Assembly: GCA_051000715.1 (NCBI GenBank) | Contig: JBPCOB010000263.1 | Span: 1-10,017 of the forward strand | Source: JBPCOB01 sp051000715 | Lineage (GTDB): Bacteria; Actinomycetota; Actinomycetes; JALYNC01 | Direction: 5' to 3' | DNA: 10,017 nucleotides | Shown: positions 1-5,277 of the stretch, in pieces | Numbering within the stretch: position 1 is the first letter of the stretch | Layout: every line of letters starts with the position of its first letter | Position numbers and translations under genes: made by a program | Notes under the pieces: model-generated | Database searches by the model: none | What the model was told of the DNA's origin: nothing | The model's input: the letters and a program-made list of their open reading frames with translations, nothing else

Positions 1-169
1 GCTGCCGCTCCTCGTGCCACGTCCGTTCGTAGTCGTCGGCTTCCTGCGCCAGGGAGGCAAGGTAGGCCGCGACCAAGGCCGACACGGAGGTGTCGCGCTG
101 GGCGGCCACGATCTTGGCCCGGCGCACTAGGTCACTGGGCAGCGACAACGTCAGGTTACGTAGCGGCAT
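1..169 (-). CDS. Ribbon-helix-helix (CopG/VapB-like) antitoxin, partial, runs off the left edge
   Basis: The 56 visible codons start MPLRNLTLSLPSDLVRRAK, followed by a helix containing TSVSALVAAYLASL. This is the usual pattern of a ribbon-helix-helix DNA-binding domain: a short beta strand that enters the DNA groove (about residues 3-9), then two helices. Such proteins dimerise, repress their own promoter and neutralise a PIN-family ribonuclease normally encoded just downstream. Here downstream is beyond the left edge, so a toxin partner cannot be checked. The ATG at 167-169 is chosen because the RHH strand begins immediately after it. No Shine-Dalgarno is visible, but a -10-like TACACT ends seven bases upstream, which suits a leaderless start. 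The MFS remnant ends only 29 bases upstream on the same strand. RHH identity is fairly certain; the toxin-antitoxin role is family inference. Confidence 0.72.
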   Translation of the reverse strand, partial: MPLRNLTLSLPSDLVRRAKIVAAQRDTSVSALVAAYLASLAQEADDYERTWHEERQ

Positions 170-176
170 GTGAGGC

Positions 177-182
177 AGTGTA
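177..182 (-). promoter_or_regulatory. Candidate -10 element for the RHH antitoxin
   Basis: Read on the minus strand this is TACACT, matching the TANNNT form of actinobacterial -10 boxes, and it ends seven bases before the ATG. Transcription would then begin at or next to the start codon, giving a leaderless mRNA and explaining the missing ribosome binding site. No convincing -35 hexamer sits 16-18 bases upstream, so this is tentative. Confidence 0.3.
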
Positions 183-198
183 GCGCTGGATCACGGGA

Positions 199-675
199 TC
201 ACAGCGACAACGACGGCGTTGGCGACTCAGCCAGGCTGCGACCGCGCAGCGGGGTGAAGCAGGCCGCTGCGGCGTTCAGCAGGGCCAGTACCGCGAGCGC
301 CAGGAAGACCGGGCGAATCCCGCCCAGCGGTACGACCAACAGGCCGGACACGAACGAGCCGACCGGTGTGCCGCTGACCGCCACCGCGCGCGCGGTCGCA
401 TTGACCCGGCCCTGCAATCGGTCGGGGACGATCCGCTGCCGCAGCGCGAGCAGGTTCACGAACAGCACCGTGGAGGCGGCCCCCAGGACGGCCATCGCCG
501 CGGCCGCGACCGGAAGGTTGGGAGCCAGCGCGAGCCCACCGATGCTCAGGGCGTTGATCGGCAGGACAGCCAGCACGATCGGGCCCAGCGGCCAGCGCCG
601 GCCGATCCGGCTGGCCGTGGCCGCGCCCAGAACGGTGCCGACGCCTTCGGCGGCGAACAGGAGCGAGCCAATTTC
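199..675 (-). pseudogene. MFS transporter, C-terminal half only (5'-truncated)
   Basis: This is the second half of a major facilitator superfamily exporter of about twelve helices. The recognisable part begins with IGSLLFAAEGVGTVLGA and continues through SRIGRR, a typical MFS cytoplasmic loop. Four further hydrophobic helices follow, including VLFVNLLALRQRIVPDRL and the GRVNATARAV segment seen before the penultimate helices of EntS-like drug and siderophore exporters. It ends in a short polar tail with TGA at 199-201. About 155 codons remain of the 400 or so usual for the family, and no start codon with an N-terminal half precedes them. Upstream of about position 675 the DNA encodes a PIN toxin instead, so the first half was lost by a deletion or recombination. 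A GTG at 576 could start a shorter peptide, but that would not be a working transporter. The original substrate cannot be told. Confidence 0.75.
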
Positions 676-827
676 GGCCGCCGCAGCACCTCGACGATCT
701 CCTCGGCCAAGACGCGACGATCACCCGTCTTCTGTCCCTGACTGCGGCGAGGTCCCGGCCCGTTGGGCTGCTCGCGGGCACAAGTGAGACCTGAAACCCA
801 GATGTTGATGTCAACGACCGTGCGCAC
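666..827 (-). pseudogene. PIN-domain toxin remnant with two frame changes, truncated into the MFS gene
   Basis: From a GTG at 825-827 the frame reads MRTVVDINIWVSGL, the N-terminus of a COG1569-type PIN ribonuclease with its first catalytic aspartate at D6. The match then continues in the +1 frame as LVPASSPTGRDLAAVRDRR and VIVAS, and returns to the first frame for LAEEIVEVLRRPKLA, the conserved helix of this family. Two compensating indels, near 760 and 702, therefore restore a sensible PIN domain to about residue 55. After PKLA at 666 the DNA passes into the MFS sequence, so the remaining acidic active-site residues are absent. The start overlaps the upstream antitoxin gene by 17 bases, as in intact toxin-antitoxin operons. 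It cannot encode an active RNase as written. The alternative of one intact first-frame protein is unlikely, because its middle and end resemble no PIN sequence. Confidence 0.68.
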
Positions 828-1107
828 ACGCCCGCTCGGCCCGCACCTCAGCTACCGCGTCGGCGACGTCAGCGGCGACCCGCTCCGCGTCGACGTGCCC
901 CGTCCGGGCGACCGTGGCGCGGCGCGCGATCAGCGTGTCGACCCGTTGCTGCCACTCGTCCTTGCCGAGCGCACGGGCACCTCGCCGAGCCAACCACTCG
1001 TCGACAACCCGACGCACCAGACCGGCGACCGGCTCGTCCCGTTGCGCGCCGAACCGGCGGAGCAGGTCCAGCTGTCGCTCACCGAGGTAGATGTTCGTCC
1101 TTCGCAC
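811..1107 (-). CDS. RHH antitoxin orphaned from its broken PIN toxin
   Basis: This 98-residue protein begins VRRTNIYLGERQLDLLRRF and continues DEPVAGLVRRVVDEWLARRG, a ribbon-helix-helix fold with its beta strand at residues 3-7 and two helices to about residue 42. The charged C-terminal half, with the helix HVDAERVAADVADAVAEVRA, would be the toxin-binding part. Such antitoxins repress their own operon and block the PIN nuclease encoded downstream, which here is broken. The GTG at 1105-1107 is chosen because RTNIYL follows directly; a TTG four codons upstream (1119) is possible. An AT-rich stretch with a shared ACCGATTT octamer lies just upstream. With no working toxin in the operon, the gene may persist as a self-repressing regulator, cross-neutralise another toxin, or be decaying. 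Reading is continuous with no defect. Confidence 0.75.
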   Translation of the reverse strand: MRRTNIYLGERQLDLLRRFGAQRDEPVAGLVRRVVDEWLARRGARALGKDEWQQRVDTLIARRATVARTGHVDAERVAADVADAVAEVRAERACAHGR

Positions 1108-1132
1108 TGATTGATACAACCATAAAATCGGT
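1108..1132 (-). promoter_or_regulatory. AT-rich promoter/operator candidate of the RHH antitoxin
   Basis: This is an unusually AT-rich island in a GC-rich setting, directly upstream of the GTG start. On the minus strand it reads ACCGATTT (1125-1132), then TATGGT, a TANNNT -10 candidate at 1119-1124, then TTGTATCAA, an imperfect inverted repeat TTG-N3-CAA that could be an RHH half-site pair. No -35 is evident. The ACCGATTT octamer recurs upstream of vapB at 5020-5027. No good ribosome binding site exists, so a leaderless or nearly leaderless transcript is likely. Confidence 0.3.
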
Positions 1133-1259
1133 GCACTACGCGGCCGTGCGGCACCTGGCCCAGGCGATGAGGCCCTACACACCTGAGGCGAGTTGGGGAT
1201 AAGACACTGCTGGCCCTGCTTGGCGGGTGCCGCGCTCACAGTGGCAGAGCCAGACTGAC

Positions 1260-1664
1260 TCAAACCAGCCGGAGGGATGTGCCGTCGACGCGCAGCTTTC
1301 GCCTCGGCAGCGGCTTCTCGGCTGGTCCCTGGACTACCGAACCGTCCGTGCTGTCGAACTGGCTGCCGTGACAGGGGCAGTTGATCGTTGGGCCGGTGAC
1401 CTCGTTGACGGTGCAGCCTCGATGCGTGCAGACGGCGGAGAACGCCTGGAAACGGCCGGCGGTCGGTTGGGTTACGACGACCTCGAGGTCGGTGAAGACG
1501 GTGCCGCCGCCGACCGGGATGTCCGCCGTTGAGCCGAGCGTTTCGCCGCCGGCGGACCCGCCGCTCGAACGATCGGCGGAGGCGCAGCCGGCGACAGTCG
1601 CCGCCGCTACGACGCACGCGCCGGTGACGATCGCGCGCCGCGTTACCGGGGCCGGGCCCGTCAT
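1260..1664 (-). CDS. Rieske [2Fe-2S] lipoprotein
   Basis: This 134-residue Rieske iron-sulfur protein would be anchored outside the membrane. TRRAIVTG followed by a hydrophobic stretch forms a Tat-like signal, ending in the lipobox VAGC with C27 as the lipidated cysteine. After a Ser/Gly-rich linker (about 31-45), the Rieske fold occupies residues 47-134. CTHRGC supplies ligands C79 and H81, and CPCHGSQFD supplies C96 and H99; C84 and C98 are placed for the stabilising disulfide. Similar small Rieske proteins transfer electrons, often for quinol or oxygenase systems. The ATG at 1662-1664 overlaps the TGA of the ZIP gene (ATGA), so translation is probably coupled, and this is the last gene of the metal operon. 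It may exchange electrons with the multicopper oxidase or set metal redox state at the membrane, but nothing in the sequence proves a partner. The family call is secure. Confidence 0.92.
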   Translation of the reverse strand: MTGPAPVTRRAIVTGACVVAAATVAGCASADRSSGGSAGGETLGSTADIPVGGGTVFTDLEVVVTQPTAGRFQAFSAVCTHRGCTVNEVTGPTINCPCHGSQFDSTDGSVVQGPAEKPLPRRKLRVDGTSLRLV

Positions 1665-2908
1665 GCGGTGACCAGCAGCCCGGTGAGGTACATGATCAGT
1701 ACCCCGGCGGTGATTCCACCGATGGCGACCGGGTTGAGTATTTGCCCGGAGCGCGCCCGCAGCGCCGGGGCGACCTGAACGATGACTTGAGCGATCGCGC
1801 CGACGCCGACGCCGAGCAAAAAAGCGGACAACTCGCTGTTGACAACGGAGACGCCAACCACCGCACCGACGATCGCCGGCGCGCCAGCGATCAGACCAAG
1901 CGCGCCGAGCTGGCCGAGCGAGGGACGCTGCGTCGCCGAAGCCAATGGCGCCACGATGGCGATGCCCTCAGTGGTGTTGTGCAGGGCGAACCCGACTACG
2001 AGGAAAGCTCCGAGCGCCAGTGCGCCGGCGGCATAGGCGGAGCCTATCGCCAGGCCTTCCCCGAGGTTGTGCAGCCCGATGGCGACCGAGATCATGACGG
2101 CGAGTCGCAACCCGCCCGCCCCGCTCGCCTCCGCGCGGTCCAGGCGCCCTCGCAGGACTCGGTCAACCGCGGTGAGGGCGAGAAAGGCCAGCACGGCTCC
2201 CAGGACGACCAGGGCTGGACCACCGAACGCGCCACTGGATCGCCCGCCCAGCTCGATCGCCTCGATGCCGCCGTCGAGCGCCAGAAAGGCCAGCAGCCCG
2301 ACGGTCAGTGCGAGCAGCACCTGCACCACGGTGGAGCCCACCCGCCGCAGCAGCGGGAGCACCATCATGCCCAGGGCAATCGGGACGATTCCGACGTAGA
2401 AGCCGAGCAGTGCCATCAACCCGAGGACCCCACCGGGTGCGGGGGTGGCCACCGCGGCCGGAATCTCGTGCTCGATGACCACGCCGGTGGAGGTGAGCAG
2501 GGAGATGAGGTAGGGCTGGCCGTCTTGCCACGGATAGTCCAGCCGTACCGTGGCGGTGTCGAGCCGTCCGATCGGGTCCGCGCCCCCGTCGATGTCGACG
2601 TAGGCGTCGTTGACGAACACCTGGGCAATCTGCACCGGGTCCGGTCCGGTGTTGCGGACGGTGAGTTCGATCGCCGCGGGCAGCAGTACGGTGCGCTCGA
2701 CCGCGAGTTCCTCGACCGGCGGGCCGTTCCGCTGGGGCAGGGATTGGCCGCCGAGCAGGGCCAACCCGACAAGTACGGCGGCGATCACGGCGATGGCGGC
2801 CAGTGTCAGCGCCCACACCGGGATCCGAGCGGTTACCCGGGGCTTCTGAGACTCGCCCGCGCCTGGGTCGGTAAGGTCGGGTTCGGTGACGTTCGGGTCG
2901 GCTGTCAT
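1661..2908 (-). CDS. ZIP-family divalent metal permease with extracytoplasmic N-terminal domain
   Basis: This 415-residue protein would move divalent metal (Mn, Fe or Zn) into the cytoplasm. A polar N-terminus is followed by a membrane helix (about 31-54). A roughly 95-residue beta-rich domain (55-150) comes next, with IELTVRNTGPDPVQIAQVFV and a YPW motif, probably outside the membrane. The ZIP core begins near residue 158 and has about eight helices. HNLGEG (280-285) and HNTTEG (310-315) form the binuclear metal site on the fourth and fifth core helices; the second replaces the common HExxEG glutamate with asparagine. The usual His-rich loop is absent, replaced by RGRLDRAEASG. The ATG at 2908 shares one base with the oxidase TGA (TGATG), and the TGA at 1661 overlaps the Rieske ATG. 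A start with this overlap gives an intact N-terminus. Metal selectivity cannot be fixed; the upstream MntR-like regulator hints at Mn. Export is possible but less typical for ZIP. Confidence 0.9.
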   Translation of the reverse strand: MTADPNVTEPDLTDPGAGESQKPRVTARIPVWALTLAAIAVIAAVLVGLALLGGQSLPQRNGPPVEELAVERTVLLPAAIELTVRNTGPDPVQIAQVFVNDAYVDIDGGADPIGRLDTATVRLDYPWQDGQPYLISLLTSTGVVIEHEIPAAVATPAPGGVLGLMALLGFYVGIVPIALGMMVLPLLRRVGSTVVQVLLALTVGLLAFLALDGGIEAIELGGRSSGAFGGPALVVLGAVLAFLALTAVDRVLRGRLDRAEASGAGGLRLAVMISVAIGLHNLGEGLAIGSAYAAGALALGAFLVVGFALHNTTEGIAIVAPLASATQRPSLGQLGALGLIAGAPAIVGAVVGVSVVNSELSAFLLGVGVGAIAQVIVQVAPALRARSGQILNPVAIGGITAGVLIMYLTGLLVTA

Positions 2909-3936
2909 CAGTCGGTGACCTCGAAGAAGCCCATCCAGCCCAGATCGGCGAACTCAGTCTTGTGCGCGTGGAACATGAACTTCCCGGCGTACGGGAAGCG
3001 GACCTCGCAGATTCCCCGTTGACCCTGGCCCAGGACGACCGTGTCGGTAAAGTCCGTCGGCTCCAGCCGGGTGCCGGTCGGGTAGTAGTCGAAGAAGTTG
3101 GCGTGCAGATGGAAGCTGTTGATCGGGTCGTATTCGAGGGTATTGACCAGGTAGATCCGTACCAGTTCCCCGCGGCGGACCTGCACAGGTTCCCGCATGT
3201 AGTGAAACGGGATGCCGTTGACCGCGTAGAGCTGGTTGCCGTCGGCGTCGAAGGTGGTGTTGTAGCCGTGCATGACCATGACCATCTCGTCGGCCGGTGG
3301 GCGGTCCTGCGGCGGGTCGATGATGAACGTGCCGTACATCCCGCGGGCGATGTGTTCGGCGAGCGGCCCGACGTGGCAGTGGTACAGGTGCAGCCCGAAC
3401 GGCTCGGCGTCGAAGGCGTAGGTGAAGCTCTCGCCAGGTGAGATCACTCCGCGACCGACCATGGGAACCCCGTCCATCTCGGCCGGATGGATTCCGTGAA
3501 AGTGCATCGTGTGCGGATGCGCGGAGTTGTTCACGAACCGCACCCGCAGCAGATCGCCCTGCCGGCAGCGCAGCGTCGGTCCCGGGACCCGGGAATTCAT
3601 GGTCCAGGCCGGAAACACCACCCCGGGCGCGACCTCGATCTCCTTGTCGACGGCAAAGATCTCCCAGTCGCGCATCGTGCGGCCTTCGGTTGTTACCGAC
3701 ACCCGGCCGTAGTCGAAGTCCCGCAGCAGCTCGCTGGGGTTGAAGCCGTTGGCGGCGTGGTCGACCGTGTGGCCCGCGCGGAAGGTAGGACCGTTGATCC
3801 CGCCGCCGTGCCCGGACGCGTTGTCGGCGGCGCTCGCCCGAGGCGCATCGAGCAGGCTGCCGGTGCCCAGCGCGACTCCGGCGGTGCCGAGCAGCGCACC
3901 GCCGACGAGGAACTGCCGCCGCGACGGAACCGGCAT
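2908..3936 (-). CDS. Tat-exported two-domain multicopper oxidase
   Basis: This 342-residue enzyme oxidises a metal or phenolic substrate while reducing O2 at a copper cluster outside the cytoplasm. SRRQFLVGGALL at residues 5-16 is a clear Tat signal. Cupredoxin domain 1 (about 75-207) has HTMHFHG (H142, H145, H147) and HLYHCHVGPLAEHIARGM with C187, H195 and M200, so the type 1 copper is in this domain (likely ligands H142, C187, H195, M200). Domain 2 has HLH (276, 278) and HAH (323, 325) with no type 1 cysteine. The four HxH pairs give the eight histidines of a trinuclear centre, so an oxidase is more likely than a NirK nitrite reductase, although the NirK-like arrangement is evident. The ATG at 3936 overlaps the regulator TGA by one base; longer upstream reading would remove the Tat start. 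Ferroxidase, Mn oxidase and cuprous oxidase are all possible; operon context favours a metal-ion substrate. Confidence 0.9.
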   Translation of the reverse strand: MPVPSRRQFLVGGALLGTAGVALGTGSLLDAPRASAADNASGHGGGINGPTFRAGHTVDHAANGFNPSELLRDFDYGRVSVTTEGRTMRDWEIFAVDKEIEVAPGVVFPAWTMNSRVPGPTLRCRQGDLLRVRFVNNSAHPHTMHFHGIHPAEMDGVPMVGRGVISPGESFTYAFDAEPFGLHLYHCHVGPLAEHIARGMYGTFIIDPPQDRPPADEMVMVMHGYNTTFDADGNQLYAVNGIPFHYMREPVQVRRGELVRIYLVNTLEYDPINSFHLHANFFDYYPTGTRLEPTDFTDTVVLGQGQRGICEVRFPYAGKFMFHAHKTEFADLGWMGFFEVTD

Positions 3937-4643
3937 CAGAACTCCGTCCCGAGCGGCCGAACGGCCGCCTGCAGGACGCTTGTTGCCCCGACGACGGCGC
4001 CGTGCAGGAGGTTGGTCAGTTGCGTTCCGAGCGCGTGCCCGGTGCCGTCGACGGTCACCCACAGCGGCCCGTCGAAGGGCGCCCGCTCACCGACATCGAC
4101 CAGTACGCCGGGGCGCAGCCCGATGCCGGCCAGGTAGCGCAGAGCATCCGGGTCCCGGTCGCTGACCCGCTCGATCCGGAACCGGGTTCCGGTGGGAGCC
4201 GCGGTGAGAGGATCGCCCCATCGCTCGTCGTGCTGTCCTCTCCTCGGGGGAATCGGGTCGCCGTGCGGGTCGTGAGCAGGATGGCCCAGGAGCGCGTCGA
4301 TGCGCTCTTCCAACCGGTCGGACAGGCCATGTTCGAGAACCTCCGCCTCGTCGTGGACCTCGTCCCAGGGGACACCGACGATCTCGGCGAGGAAGGTCTC
4401 CAGCAACCGGTGCCGGCGCACGACCCGCAGCGCCTGGACCTCGCCGCTGGCGGTCAGCGTGACCCCTCGGTCACCCTGGCGCGCGACCAGATCGCCGGAC
4501 TCTAGCCGCTTCACCATCGCCGAGACCGACGGCGGCGACACACCGGCGCGTCGTGCGATCGTCGATGTGGTGACAACCCCGCCCTCGGTGACTAGGTGAT
4601 AGATAGTCTTGAGGTAGTCCTCGATAGCCTCGGTAGTCTGCAT
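3936..4643 (-). CDS. DtxR/MntR-family metal-dependent repressor
   Basis: This 235-residue cytoplasmic regulator binds DNA when loaded with Fe(II) or Mn(II). Residues 1-62 are the winged helix, with VSPPSVSAMVKRLE as recognition helix. Residues 63-140 are the dimerisation and metal-binding domain, and about 150-235 is an SH3/FeoA-like domain. H78, E82 and H97 match the DtxR ancillary site (H79, E83, H98). At the primary site the DtxR methionine 10 and cysteine 102 are replaced by D9 and E101, followed by E104 and H105; this resembles Bacillus MntR (D8, E99, E102, H103), although MntR E11 is K12 here. Manganese sensing is therefore plausible, with iron not excluded. The gene is first in the operon; its TGA overlaps the oxidase ATG by one base. 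A 16-bp palindrome 11 bases upstream of the ATG suggests autorepression in metal-replete cells. Family identity is firm; metal identity is inference. Confidence 0.93.
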   Translation of the reverse strand: MQTTEAIEDYLKTIYHLVTEGGVVTTSTIARRAGVSPPSVSAMVKRLESGDLVARQGDRGVTLTASGEVQALRVVRRHRLLETFLAEIVGVPWDEVHDEAEVLEHGLSDRLEERIDALLGHPAHDPHGDPIPPRRGQHDERWGDPLTAAPTGTRFRIERVSDRDPDALRYLAGIGLRPGVLVDVGERAPFDGPLWVTVDGTGHALGTQLTNLLHGAVVGATSVLQAAVRPLGTEF

Positions 4644-4653
4644 AGCTGTCGAT

Positions 4654-4669
4654 GTTAGAGCGACCTAAC
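4654..4669 (-). promoter_or_regulatory. Inverted-repeat operator candidate for the DtxR/MntR-type regulator
   Basis: Minus-strand reading is GTTAGGTCGCTCTAAC, a perfect 5-6-5 inverted repeat (GTTAG/CTAAC) located 10 bases before the regulator ATG. The TTAGG...CTAA arms resemble half-sites of DtxR/IdeR boxes, with a shorter, unmatched centre. A related half-site CCTAACG recurs at 4701-4707 on the plus strand, 37 bases further upstream. Its position near the likely transcription start of the four-gene operon fits repression by the metal-loaded regulator. A possible -35 TTGGAT lies at 4686-4691 on the minus strand, but no consensus -10 is clear. Confidence 0.55.
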
Positions 4670-5003
4670 GCTTCATGGAAGTCATATCCAAGAACCGACG
4701 CCTAACGGGCCTCAGCAGTCGCGACTGCCGCACGCCGCGCGGCGGCATCGCCCTCGGGCGATCCCGCGGGCCGCCATCCGCCGTGTCCAGCAGGAACCGG
4801 TACCAGCGAAGGCGGTCCACGACCTGCTCCGCGAACTCGGCGAACCACCCTGGCCGCGCTGCAACCACCCGGATCGCGACACCGCGCTGGTCGACGGCAT
4901 CTCGCCTTCTCCTCGCCACCGCTGTCGTATCCGCGCCGCCGATGCCCGCGCACGAGTCGTGGGTGGGCCGCCGTGAGTCCCGGACCTCGACGGCGGGCTA
5001 GGC
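4670..5003. other. Intergenic stretch between divergent metal operon and vapBC, no assignable gene
   Basis: No protein family is recognised here on either strand. The most gene-like piece is a minus-strand frame (ATG at 4919, stop at 4665-4667) with strong G/C third positions around RPGWFAEFAEQVVDRL and RWYRFLLDTADGG. It becomes arginine-rich at both ends and its stop lies inside the operator palindrome. The plus strand also has an open frame containing AVHDLLRELGEPPWPRCNH. Either could be a remnant of a lost gene. The DtxR half-site CCTAACG at 4701-4707 and the metal operon's upstream promoter region are in the left end. Confidence 0.4.
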
Positions 5004-5032
5004 TGGTCATCTGGTGTAGACCGATTTAGCAT
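5004..5032 (+). promoter_or_regulatory. Candidate leaderless promoter of vapBC
   Basis: TGGTCA at 5004-5009 matches four of six positions of a -35 box. TAGCAT at 5027-5032 matches the actinobacterial -10 form TANNNT, with a 17-base spacer. The -10 ends eight bases before the ATG at 5041, so transcription would start at or beside the start codon. There is no Shine-Dalgarno, consistent with leaderless translation. ACCGATTT at 5020-5027 overlaps the spacer and -10 and is shared with the other antitoxin gene's upstream region. Confidence 0.45.
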
Positions 5033-5040
5033 CACGCATC

Positions 5041-5277
5041 ATGACGCGGACGACGATCGACCTGGACAACTCGGTACTGGCGGCGCTCAGGCAGCGGCAG
5101 CAGCGTGAGCGCAAGTCACTCGGGCAGGTGGCCTCGGAGCTGCTCGCCCGCGCGCTGGCGGACAGCGACGAACCGATGAACCCCACGCCGTTGGCGTGGA
5201 CTTCCCAGCCCATGCAGGCCAGGGTCGATCTCCACGACCGCGACGCGGTCCAGCGGATCCTGGACAGCGGCGGATGA
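5041..5277 (+). CDS. vapB: VapB-type ribbon-helix-helix antitoxin
   Basis: This 78-residue antitoxin is of the CopG/Arc RHH type. MTRTTIDLDNSVLAALRQRQ provides the DNA-contacting beta strand (TRTTIDL) and first helix. SLGQVASELLARALADS is the second helix, ending near residue 42. The C-terminal part, WTSQPMQARVDLHDRDAVQR, is the segment that in this family wraps the toxin's active site. It would neutralise the VapC encoded directly downstream and, as a complex, repress this promoter. The ATG at 5041 is used because the RHH strand begins at residue 2 and a promoter lies at leaderless distance. Its last codons overlap the toxin start by four bases (ATGA), giving translational coupling. The frame is intact and its length is normal. 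Confidence 0.88.
   Translation: MTRTTIDLDNSVLAALRQRQQRERKSLGQVASELLARALADSDEPMNPTPLAWTSQPMQARVDLHDRDAVQRILDSGG

Noticed and set aside
811..1617. A 268-residue fusion joining the antitoxin to sequence under the Rieske gene
   Set aside because: The part before residue 170 is arginine-rich noise in the wrong frame for the Rieske protein; the antitoxin begins naturally at the GTG at 1107.
1742..3022. Long plus-strand open frame of 426 codons opposite the ZIP gene
   Set aside because: It is antisense to an unmistakable ZIP permease, and its composition (many Asp, Gln, Arg, Gly, no domain) is that of a reverse-complement shadow in GC-rich DNA.
2908..3936. Copper nitrite reductase (NirK) annotation of the oxidase
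   Set aside because: NirK lacks the HCH and the paired HxH motifs that supply type 3 copper; here all eight trinuclear histidines are present.
3936..4062. Longer multicopper oxidase start at 4062
   Set aside because: This would add an arginine-rich stretch overlapping the regulator and bury the Tat signal; the ATG at 3936 places the twin arginines at residues 6-7 and gives a one-base stop/start overlap.
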